Source: Bacillota bacterium
GTDB taxonomy: Bacteria; Bacillota; UBA994
NCBI GenBank assembly: GCA_018725535.1
Contig: QLUS01000078.1
Location: 1-7,534, forward strand
Direction: 5' to 3'
DNA: 7,534 bases
Numbering within the stretch: position 1 is the stretch's first letter; every line of letters starts with the position of its first letter. The notes under the pieces are model-generated. The model searched no databases. It had not been told where the DNA came from and saw only the letters and a program-made list of their open reading frames with translations. This document shows, piece by piece, positions 1-6,255 of this stretch. The position numbers and the translations under genes are program-made.

Positions 1-64
1 GAAATATAAAAAACCCCTGGAGCACTGTGCCGCAAGGGTTTCGGGTCCCTCCTATCAATGAGTG
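1..64 (-). other. collapsed remnant of the Nth iron-sulfur C-terminus
   Basis: Past the stop of the nth frame, a different minus-strand frame (64 down to the window edge) reads HSLIGGTRNPCGTVLQGFF. Endonuclease III normally continues HHxLIxHGRxxCxARxPxCxxCPLxxxC, with four Cys holding a 4Fe-4S cluster. The visible text keeps the order LIG, RNP, CGT and LQGF, but several residues are missing and only one of the four Cys remains. I read it as the nth tail damaged by small deletions. The match is short and the window ends here, so this is an inference. Confidence 0.35.
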
Positions 65-541
65 GCTGTCAAACTAATGATCGCGGCGCACAATTCCCGT
101 TCCACCTTCTCTGGTGTCTTAGCATGGGCAATTCCCAGACGTCGAGACACGCGAAAAACGTGAGTATCTACCCCTAGTGCCGGAAGATTAAAGGCGGTAT
201 AGGCTACCACATTAGCCGTTTTTCTACCCACCCCCGGCAAGGCCCTCAATGCGTCAATACTCATCGGCACTTGCCCACTATGATCACGACTCAGGGCATG
301 GCAACAGGCCACAATCTGTTTGGCCTTGACCCGGTAGAGTCCACAAGAGCGAATGTCGTTTTCTAACTCCTGTAGACTAGCGCTTGTAAATGCCGCGGGG
401 TTCTTGTATTTAGCAAACAGCCCGAGCGTTATATTTGACTCTTTGATCCGTGCACTGCGCAGACAGGATGGTCGCAATGAGAAGTTCAAAAGGACTGCTG
501 AAATTGAGCTCGCATCGCGCATGCGGGTAAAGCTCCCTCAC
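55..541 (-). pseudogene. nth: endonuclease III (Nth), frameshifted and truncated at both ends
   Basis: Endonuclease III is a DNA glycosylase/AP lyase that removes oxidised pyrimidines in base-excision repair. From 541 to about 437 one frame encodes ELYPHARCELNFSSPFELL followed by IATILSAQCTDQRV, a classic Nth N-terminal half. At the AAA run (plus-strand 434-436) the homology moves to another frame, NITLGLFAKYKNP, and continues to a stop at 55-57. This second part has the helix-hairpin-helix LPGVGRKTANVV, whose Lys is the catalytic nucleophile, and VDTHVFRV, whose Asp is the catalytic acid. Nth is usually about 210 residues. Here roughly the first 10-15 are missing, and after LCAAI the homology fails. 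No start codon with a ribosome binding site is visible; the frame is simply entered at the truncated end of the transferase gene. The family is certain from the motifs. Whether the gene is broken in the cell or only in this sequence cannot be decided here. Confidence 0.8.
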
Positions 542-1324
542 CGGCGCGCAATATTATACAGCGTGTCAAAAATGGGAAGTCCCAAAATCAAAATCGGCAC
601 CAGCAATCCGACCAAAGTCGCTGACTTGAAAGCACCTTCAGCGGACACCGCAGCCAGAACAAAACCGAGGAAATAAGCGCCGCCGTCGCCTAGAAAAACC
701 CGTGCCGGGTTGAAATTATATCTGAGAAAGGCCAATGTCGCGCCAACTAGCATCAACGAAACTGTGAGCGTAGCAGGCTGACCCATAAAATAAGCAATAA
801 TTCCCATGGTAAGAGCCGCAATGTTAACGATTCCACAGGCAAGCCCATCTAGATCATCCATAAAATTGATGATATTAGTGACGGCTACCATCCAAACTAC
901 CGTTACCAAAAACGTAGGACAGGAGACAGGTAGAAAAGTCCTCCCGTAAACGGGTCCGACAAAAACCGAACCTGAACGCCGGCGGCGTAGAGCGCGGCGG
1001 CGGCAAGTATCTGCCCCAATAATTTCGGTGCGGCGGGCATATCTCCCCCCGACTTTTGATAAGGTCGTCCACAAAACCCACGCCAAAGGCTATGGTGCCC
1101 CCAAGCGACAAGCCCACAGCTAACTCTCTCTCGATTGGCAGGGCCCACATCAGCAATGTGACACCCAACCAGAGGGCCGCCCCCACAAAAGGCATGGGAA
1201 CCTCATGCACTTTGCGGTGATTGGGGTGATCCACAATATTATATCTCACTGATAGCCCATAAACGCGTGGCATCATAGCGGTGACCACAGCAAAAGCGCC
1301 GCAAAGAGCCAACACATTCAACAA
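538..1324 (-). pseudogene. WecA/TagO-like UDP-GlcNAc:polyprenyl-phosphate GlcNAc-1-P transferase, two frameshifts, C-terminus missing
   Basis: Membrane enzymes of this MraY/WecA/TagO family load a sugar phosphate onto undecaprenyl phosphate at the start of wall polymer or O-antigen synthesis. The start is TTG 1324 (or TTG 1321) behind GAGGTGA six bases upstream. Frame 1 (1324 to about 1050) has a first membrane helix, then VDHPNHRKVHEVPMP and FGVGFVDDLIK with the first Asp pair. At the G6 run (1045-1050) homology moves to a second frame, DMPAAPKLLGQILAAAALYA. At the T5 run (908-912) it moves to a third, with TNIINFMDDLDGLACG, then RYNFNPARVFLGDGGAYFLG and PIFDTLYNIARR. Joined, this gives about 262 residues against about 320-350 for the family. 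The expected C-terminal part with the HLHHRL-type motif and last helices is absent, because a stop at 538-540 runs straight into nth. MDDLDG and GDGGAYF replace the commoner IDGLDG and GDSGSLF; such changes occur in the family. Confidence 0.85.
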
Positions 1325-1330
1325 TACCCA

Positions 1331-1337
1331 TCACCTC
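1331..1337 (-). promoter_or_regulatory. ribosome binding site of the WecA/TagO-like gene
   Basis: GAGGTGA on the minus strand lies six bases before TTG 1324. It supports this TTG as the start: the same frame meets a TGA two codons upstream (1331-1333), so no longer start is possible, and the protein already begins at the expected first membrane helix. Confidence 0.6.
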
Positions 1338-1359
1338 AATCCTATCCTATGACTATCAT

Positions 1360-1390
1360 AAAGGGGCAAGTCCTACTTGTCTAGACCCCC
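1360..1390 (-). terminator. possible weak intrinsic terminator after the importer genes
   Basis: On the minus strand a perfect 5-bp stem, CAAGT/ACTTG with loop AGG, is flanked by GGGG on the left and CCCC on the right. Six unpaired bases (TCTAGA) sit on the left side. CCCC is followed by TTTAT, which is a poor U-tract. It sits between the second permease stop and the next ribosome binding site, where a terminator or attenuator would be expected. The short stem and weak tail keep confidence low. Confidence 0.3.
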
Positions 1391-1433
1391 GGAAAGACTG
1401 CTAATCAGGCAAACCGCATGGCCCGAGTACCAC

Positions 1434-2306
1434 TTACTCATTGCGAAACGGTTCCCCTAGGGCTGCGGGCGCGGTGGCCCGTCCGACAAAACCAGCCAAC
1501 ACGATCATGGTGAAGATGTAGGGAACGGCTTGGATGAGTTGACTAGGGATGCCCCCACCCTGCAGACGCATTTGTAGCGCTTCGGAAAACCCGAACAAGA
1601 GGGCTGCACCGAGCGCCCCGAGAGGATGCCATTTGCCAAAAATCATGGCGGCTAAGGCTACAAAGCCACGCCCCGCCGTCATATCCCGCACGAAGACACT
1701 GAGAGTGCCAATAGAGAGATGTGCTCCCGCCAAACCGGCAAGCATGCCGCTGATTACCACGCAGGCGTACCGGACATTTATAACACTAATACCCACTGTT
1801 GCAGCGGCTTTAGGATGTTCGCCCACGGCACGAATGCGTAGACCCCACGGCGTACGATATAAAATCAGGAAGGACATCCCGACAAGAAGCGGAGCTAGGT
1901 ACACTATCGGTGTAAAAGGCCCCAAATTAGGCAACCTCGTAACAGCAGGACTCATCCCAGCTGTGCCAAAAAAGACCTGCACCAAAAATACAGTGAGGCC
2001 TGCCGCCAACATATTGATGGCCACACCGCTGACCACTTGATTGGCCCTATATTTAATGCTTGCCACTGCGTAAATAAAGGCCATGCCTGCTGCAGTGAGC
2101 ACTGCTGCCAATACCCCCAGCCATGGATTGCTTGTATAGTAAGAAACAACTACAGCGGCAAAGGCTCCCGTGAGCATCTTTCCTTCGAGGGCAAGGTTTA
2201 TTACGCCCGATCGCTCTGCAAATATTCCCCCTAATGCGGCAATAATTAGAGGGGTGGCGGCGCGCAGAGTGGCCATTAAAAATGCAATATCAAAAATTGT
2301 CCCCAT
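1434..2306 (-). CDS. nupC: nucleoside ABC importer, permease subunit 2 (NupC/NupQ type)
   Basis: This 290-residue integral membrane protein belongs to the branched-chain/ribose-type permease family (BPD_transp_2) and would form half of the importer channel. It is mostly hydrophobic, with about eight or more membrane segments. Family landmarks are ERSGVINLALEGKMLTGAF (31-49), ANQVVSGVAINML (88-100), the cytoplasmic ATPase-contact segment GLRIRAVGEHPKAAATVGI (155-173) and GRGFVALAAMIFGKWHP (212-228). The ERSGVINLALEG signature is typical of the second permease paired with BMP binding proteins. Length is normal for the family. ATG 2306 follows the stop of the first permease by 1 base, with GGGAG nine bases upstream inside the end of that gene, so translation is probably coupled. 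The gene is intact and is the last of the importer unit. Purine or general nucleoside transport is inferred from the BMP/Nup family; the exact substrate cannot be read from the permease. Confidence 0.95.
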   Translation of the reverse strand: MGTIFDIAFLMATLRAATPLIIAALGGIFAERSGVINLALEGKMLTGAFAAVVVSYYTSNPWLGVLAAVLTAAGMAFIYAVASIKYRANQVVSGVAINMLAAGLTVFLVQVFFGTAGMSPAVTRLPNLGPFTPIVYLAPLLVGMSFLILYRTPWGLRIRAVGEHPKAAATVGISVINVRYACVVISGMLAGLAGAHLSIGTLSVFVRDMTAGRGFVALAAMIFGKWHPLGALGAALLFGFSEALQMRLQGGGIPSQLIQAVPYIFTMIVLAGFVGRATAPAALGEPFRNE

Positions 2307-2307
2307 C

Positions 2308-3378
2308 CTAGGCTACTCCCTTCTTCTTGGGAAAAATTATCGCCCGTACGATCTGGTCGGCAGCCACGAAGAAGATGATCGTTGCCTGTAGCACCACGAT
2401 GATGTCGGATGGTACATCGGTCGCAAAACTTAGTCGCATGCCGCCGCTAGACAATGCTCCAAAGAGAAGTGCAGCCAACAGTATGCCTACAGGGTGATTG
2501 CGCCCCAGGAGCGCGACAGCAATTCCCTCAAAACCAAACCCCGGGGAAAACCCCAAGAACAATGTTCGACCAAAGCCAAGAATGCGCTCAGCACCCGCCA
2601 ACCCGGCGAGCAATCCCGACAAGACCATCGCCAACATGATACGCCTCGGCACGTCGATGCCAGCATATTCTGCCGCCTTGGGGTTGAGCCCCACCGCTCT
2701 AATCTCATAGCCAGTCGTTGTTCTCCAGAGCAGATAGTAGAGAGCTACCGCTGCAAGGAGAGCTAGCACAAACCCCATGTTCAGGCGAGCTGTAATCCCT
2801 GGGATAGAGTCGCCAAAACGCGCTAGCACAGCAGAACTCAGAATAGGTGGAGTTTTGGGTATCATTTCTCCCGGAGTGCGCAGGACTTCCACTACTAGGT
2901 AAGCCAAGACGGCATTAGCGATAAAATTCATCATAATGGTGTTGATGACCTCATGAATGCCGCGCCTAGCTTTTAACCAAGCGGGAATGAAAGCCCATAG
3001 CCCTCCTCCCACCATGGCGGCGACAATGGCTAAGGGCAGGTGCACAAGCATGGGCAGCCCTCTAAAACTACTTCCGACGACCGCGGCCGCTAGTGCCCCC
3101 ATCAACATTTGCCCTTCGACTCCGATGTTAAATAGCCCGGCCTTAAAGGGTAACGCGACGGCCAGACCCGTGATAATAATGGGAGTAGCCCGCGTAAGCG
3201 TGCCGAGAATTCTATCGAGACTACCAAAAGCGCCGTAAAACAAAGCTGCATAGGCTCGCAAGGGATTCTCACCTATGGTCATTATAATAACCGCGCCTAC
3301 GACAAGCCCTAGGCCGGTAGCCCCTAGCGGGACTAAAATTTCGCGTAGACCGGATGCTTTTCTCTCTTTATCTGCCAT
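2308..3378 (-). CDS. nupB: nucleoside ABC importer, permease subunit 1 (NupB/NupP type)
   Basis: This 356-residue BPD_transp_2 permease is the partner of the shorter permease immediately downstream, and the two probably form a heterodimeric channel. A basic N-terminal stretch (1-12) precedes the first membrane helix (about 14-36). Landmarks are FNIGVEGQMLMGA (83-95), EVINTIMMNFI (143-153), the ATPase-contact segment GYEIRAVGLNPKAAEYAGI (223-241) and GFGFEGIAVALLGRNHP (280-296). The EVINTIMMNFI block distinguishes this longer subunit from its partner. The C-terminal tail is lysine-rich, PKKKG. ATG 3378 overlaps the last 11 bases of the ATPase gene and has AGGAGAGGAG about eight bases upstream, which fits translational coupling. 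The gene is complete, with no disruption. Function as a nucleoside permease follows from the family and gene order. Confidence 0.95.
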   Translation of the reverse strand: MADKERKASGLREILVPLGATGLGLVVGAVIIMTIGENPLRAYAALFYGAFGSLDRILGTLTRATPIIITGLAVALPFKAGLFNIGVEGQMLMGALAAAVVGSSFRGLPMLVHLPLAIVAAMVGGGLWAFIPAWLKARRGIHEVINTIMMNFIANAVLAYLVVEVLRTPGEMIPKTPPILSSAVLARFGDSIPGITARLNMGFVLALLAAVALYYLLWRTTTGYEIRAVGLNPKAAEYAGIDVPRRIMLAMVLSGLLAGLAGAERILGFGRTLFLGFSPGFGFEGIAVALLGRNHPVGILLAALLFGALSSGGMRLSFATDVPSDIIVVLQATIIFFVAADQIVRAIIFPKKKGVA

Positions 3379-4921
3379 GAACGGGACTCCTCTCCTCTAG
3401 GGGATGATAATTCTCGGGTCGGATTCCCGCCATCATCAGGCCGAGTTGTTCTTCTGTAACCTCACTGCTGTTCATGATGCCCATGATTTGACCCTCATAG
3501 ATAACAGCCACGCGGTCACTCAGCGACAACACCTCGGACAACTCGGGTGAAATGAGCAACACTGCCTTACCGGCATCTCGATGTGCGACAATGCGGCGAT
3601 GAATAAACTCTATGGCGCCGATATCGACCCCGCGCGAAGGTTGCGAGGCGATCAACAAATCTGGCTCTTGATGCATCTCTCGTGCTATAATGACTTTTTG
3701 ATGATTGCCCCCCGACAGAGAGCGAGTAATTGTTTCCGAATTAGGCGTTCTGATGTCAAATTCCTCGATCATCCTGTCGGCATGCTGAGCGATGCCCTGT
3801 TTATTTAAAAGCCCGTGTTTTGCGAAAGGTGGCTTATAGTGAAAACCAAAGATGAGGTTTTCCTGCACCGTAAAATCTAATTCGAGGCCTCTCTTTTGCC
3901 TATCCTCGGGAATGTGTCCTACCTTGCGCTCCTTGACCTGGCGAGCAGTAAAGTTCGTGATCTCTGCGCCGTTTAAATGCACCGAACCGCTATGCGCACG
4001 TCGTAGCCCAGTTAAGACCTCCACCAATTCTGTCTGGCCATTGCCTTCGACCCCGGCTACACCTAGGATTTCACCTGCCCTAATCTCAAAACTGACTCGA
4101 TCAAGCAATTTTTCACCCGTTAGATCCTGCGTCACTAAGTCTTTTACCGCCAGAACAGTGTTACCGACCTCGGTCGGATTTTTCTGCACTTGCAGTAGCA
4201 CCTGCCGCCCAACCATAAGATTAGCAAGTTCGGCAGGCGAGGTGTCCTTGGTCGCCACAGTGCCCATAACCTTGCCTCGGCGCATTACAGTGACGCGCTG
4301 GCTAATGTTCGTGACTTCGTTAAGCTTGTGCGTAATGAAAATAATGCTTTTGCCCTGTGAGGTGAGATTCTGCATAATGGCGTAGAGCTCCTTTATCTCT
4401 TGGGGATTAAGCACTGCCGTCGGTTCATCTAGCACTATAATCTCGGCACCTCGATAGAGTATTTTAAGAATCTCGACCCGTTGTTGTACTCCTACAGGCA
4501 ATTCCTCTATGGTGGCCTCAGGCTTGACGCGTAGACCGTAGCGATGGGAAACCTCTGAGACAGCCTTTTTGGCCTTGTTAATGTCTAAGGACAATCCTCG
4601 CCGCGGTTCGGCACCCAGAACAATGTTTTCCGCAACAGTAAAAGGGCTCACCAGCATAAAATGCTGGTGAACCATACCTATGCCGTGCGCAATCGCTTGA
4701 TTTGGGTTCAGAATTTTCACTGGCTCGCCCTTGATGAAGATTTGGCCCTCATCGGGTTGGTATAGTCCGAAGAGAATGTTCATCAAAGTAGACTTGCCAG
4801 CGCCATTTTCCCCGATAATGGCGAGAATCTCGCCGGGGAACAAGCTAATGTTAACGTTGTCACTAGCCAACACTCCAGGAAATCTCTTAGAAATATGCCG
4901 CATTTCTAAGATGGGTTGCAT
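3368..4921 (-). CDS. nupA: nucleoside ABC importer, tandem ATP-binding protein (NupA/NupO type)
   Basis: This 517-residue cytoplasmic ATPase has two fused nucleotide-binding domains, as in sugar and nucleoside importers of the RbsA/NupA type. Domain 1 looks catalytically complete: Walker A GENGAGKST (37-45, Lys43), Q-loop Gln86, signature LPVGVQQR (141-148), Walker B IIVLDEP (161-167) and H-loop His198. Domain 2 is degenerate in the way usual for this family: GVEGNGQTE (290-298) lacks the Walker A Lys, signature LSGGNHQK (402-409) is good, DLLIASQP (421-428) lacks the catalytic Glu, and Ser458 replaces the H-loop His. So probably only one composite ATP site hydrolyses. ATG 4921 has GGGAGAAG about six bases upstream. 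It starts 53 bases after the binding-protein gene, with no terminator between, so the two are probably co-transcribed. Its 3' end overlaps the first permease by 11 bases. Confidence 0.97.
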   Translation of the reverse strand: MQPILEMRHISKRFPGVLASDNVNISLFPGEILAIIGENGAGKSTLMNILFGLYQPDEGQIFIKGEPVKILNPNQAIAHGIGMVHQHFMLVSPFTVAENIVLGAEPRRGLSLDINKAKKAVSEVSHRYGLRVKPEATIEELPVGVQQRVEILKILYRGAEIIVLDEPTAVLNPQEIKELYAIMQNLTSQGKSIIFITHKLNEVTNISQRVTVMRRGKVMGTVATKDTSPAELANLMVGRQVLLQVQKNPTEVGNTVLAVKDLVTQDLTGEKLLDRVSFEIRAGEILGVAGVEGNGQTELVEVLTGLRRAHSGSVHLNGAEITNFTARQVKERKVGHIPEDRQKRGLELDFTVQENLIFGFHYKPPFAKHGLLNKQGIAQHADRMIEEFDIRTPNSETITRSLSGGNHQKVIIAREMHQEPDLLIASQPSRGVDIGAIEFIHRRIVAHRDAGKAVLLISPELSEVLSLSDRVAVIYEGQIMGIMNSSEVTEEQLGLMMAGIRPENYHPLEERSPVHGR

Positions 4922-4974
4922 GGTATTCTTCTCCCGCTTCCTAGTATTTGACAGACTGGGAATTTGCGCCTAAA

Positions 4975-6069
4975 TTACTCTGAACGGACTACGATTCTAC
5001 CATCGGCGATTTGTGCCGTCAAATCTACAATAAGTTGACGTACATCGGCCGGAATCGCATTTTTCATCTGCTGAATCTTCTCAATTTGGGCTGCGTCGTT
5101 CTTGAGAGCAGCTTTTTCTACATCTGTAACAGCAGCGAGGTCAGTTAAGCCAACACCACCCTCTTTAACCCCAAAGGAACTCACTCCGGCGACAAAAGCG
5201 CCTTCTTTAGTCGCTTTGACGGCATTGAAAACGGCTACGTCCACGCGCTTGAGCATGCTGGCAATAATGTTGCCCGGTTTTACCCAGTTTTGGTTGGAAT
5301 CAACGCCGATGGCCTTAACTCCCTTTTCGCTGGCAGCTTCAAATACGCCTCGGCCACTACCACCCGCAGCGTGATAAATGATGTCAGCGCCCCGGGCTAT
5401 CTGAGCTAAGGCTAGCTCTTTGCCGCGCACGGGATCTCTAAAGGCTGCGCCCGTAGTTCCAATGTAAGCGGATTGCACCACGACTCCCTTGTTGCGTAGC
5501 CTATTGACATGCTCTACCCCTTGAGCAAAGCCCTTCTCGAACCTAGCAATGAGAGGGATCTGCATGCCTCCCACAAAGCCTACGTTATTAGTTGTAGTCA
5601 ACATAGCGGCCAAGGCCCCGGCCAAGAAAGAACCTTCGTGCTCTCTAAAGACCATCGACTTGACATTAGGCAAATCTATCACTGTATCTACAACAGCAAA
5701 CTTCTGGAGGGGGAATTCTGCGGCGACTTTAGTGATGGCAGCATTTTGGAGGAATCCAATGCCAATGATCAGATCCATTCTTTCTTGAGCAAAAAGGCGG
5801 TGAAACTCCTCCATCTGAGGAACCTCTCTGGGCTCTTGATAACGGAATTCTATGCCGAGTTCAGCCCTAGCCTTCTCCAGACCTGCGATGGCGGCATCAT
5901 TGAAAGAATAGTCTCCCCTGCCGCCTACCGATAGGACCACCCCTACTCTAAAGGCAACGGGTGCGGGCTCTGGCTCACGGAGCATTCCGGGCAAAACAAA
6001 GACCAAAGCAACGATGAGGACGAGGGCAACAACCGCGGCGACTAGTAATTTGGTGTTTCTTTTTTGCAC
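4975..6069 (-). CDS. bmpA: BMP-family (Med/BmpA/PnrA) nucleoside-binding protein, membrane-anchored
   Basis: This 364-residue extracytoplasmic substrate-binding protein feeds the ABC importer downstream. GTG 6069 is chosen because AAGGAGG lies seven bases upstream. Residues 1-6 are basic (MQKRNT), 8-29 form one strong hydrophobic segment, then comes a proline-rich linker (REPEPAP, 31-37). No lipobox Cys follows, and no Cys is present anywhere, so it probably stays tethered by an uncleaved N-terminal helix instead of a lipid. Family motifs match the purine-nucleoside receptor group: GRGDYSFNDAA (50-60), FAVVDTVID (124-132), HAAGGSGRGVFEAA (233-246), IGVDSNQNW (254-262) and ASMLKRVD (270-277). 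By family comparison Phe56, Asn57, Asp128, Gly236/237, Asp257 and Lys274 are likely ligand contacts. It is the first gene of the importer, behind its own promoter. A nucleoside ligand is likely, but BMP proteins also include other specificities. Confidence 0.95.
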   Translation of the reverse strand: MQKRNTKLLVAAVVALVLIVALVFVLPGMLREPEPAPVAFRVGVVLSVGGRGDYSFNDAAIAGLEKARAELGIEFRYQEPREVPQMEEFHRLFAQERMDLIIGIGFLQNAAITKVAAEFPLQKFAVVDTVIDLPNVKSMVFREHEGSFLAGALAAMLTTTNNVGFVGGMQIPLIARFEKGFAQGVEHVNRLRNKGVVVQSAYIGTTGAAFRDPVRGKELALAQIARGADIIYHAAGGSGRGVFEAASEKGVKAIGVDSNQNWVKPGNIIASMLKRVDVAVFNAVKATKEGAFVAGVSSFGVKEGGVGLTDLAAVTDVEKAALKNDAAQIEKIQQMKNAIPADVRQLIVDLTAQIADGRIVVRSE

Positions 6070-6076
6070 GCTTATT

Positions 6077-6083
6077 CCTCCTT
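6077..6083 (-). promoter_or_regulatory. ribosome binding site of the binding-protein gene
   Basis: AAGGAGG on the minus strand is a near-perfect Shine-Dalgarno sequence, seven bases before GTG 6069. It settles the GTG start, which also places a basic N-terminus directly before the hydrophobic anchor. Confidence 0.8.
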
Positions 6084-6130
6084 ATGTTTTATCTATATGT
6101 CCCTGCAAGTTCATGAGCTAGGCATTCTAT

Positions 6131-6154
6131 TGACACATTATGCCATCTATGTCA
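6131..6154 (-). promoter_or_regulatory. inverted repeat TGACA-N14-TGTCA in the importer leader, possible operator
   Basis: A 5-bp inverted repeat, TGACA and TGTCA separated by 14 bases, lies about 30-55 bases downstream of the predicted transcription start and upstream of the ribosome binding site. The geometry would suit a dimeric repressor. The arms are short and could be chance. I find no purine riboswitch core in this leader. Confidence 0.2.
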
Positions 6155-6192
6155 GAAATGCGGGATCATATATATCAGCACCATACACTACG

Positions 6193-6221
6193 ATAATGAA
6201 TGAACTGCGCCTTGCTGTCAA
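6193..6221 (-). promoter_or_regulatory. sigma-A-type promoter of the importer operon
   Basis: On the minus strand TTGACA (6216-6221) is a perfect -35 element. It is followed by a 17-base spacer and CATTAT (6193-6198), a 4-of-6 match to TATAAT. The predicted start near 6186 leaves a leader of about 115 bases before GTG 6069. The position, just after the stop of the polyprenyl synthase, indicates that the importer has its own promoter even if there is some read-through from upstream. Confidence 0.6.
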
Positions 6222-6255
6222 GGTATTTTTTCAGCTCCATGCTTTGTTTCGTCTG

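Noticed and set aside
875..1148. Treating the three overlapping minus-strand frames in the transferase region as three genes.
   Set aside because: Their conserved segments join end to end in the order expected for one WecA/TagO-like protein, with the switches at homopolymer runs.
1549..2040. Long plus-strand open frame (163 codons) opposite the second permease, and similar plus-strand frames opposite the other importer genes.
   Set aside because: They lie antisense to well-conserved genes, show no family motifs and have repetitive Pro/Ala/Ser composition typical of shadow frames.
5509..5934. Plus-strand open frame of 141 codons opposite the binding-protein gene.
   Set aside because: The minus-strand frame carries all BMP motifs without interruption. 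The plus frame has no recognisable domain.
6070..6186. Purine (guanine/adenine) or PreQ1 riboswitch in the importer leader, suggested by the transporter's likely substrate.
   Set aside because: The conserved purine-riboswitch core and loop sequences are not visible in the leader.
6175..6240. Minus-strand mini-ORF ATG 6240 to TGA 6175 (21 codons, MELKKYLDSKAQFIHYRSVWC), whose start resembles the N-terminus of farnesyl-diphosphate-synthase-like proteins.
   Set aside because: It has no ribosome binding site and contains both promoter elements of the importer, so the mapped-by-eye transcription start lies beyond most of it. The resemblance covers only about ten residues and may be chance.
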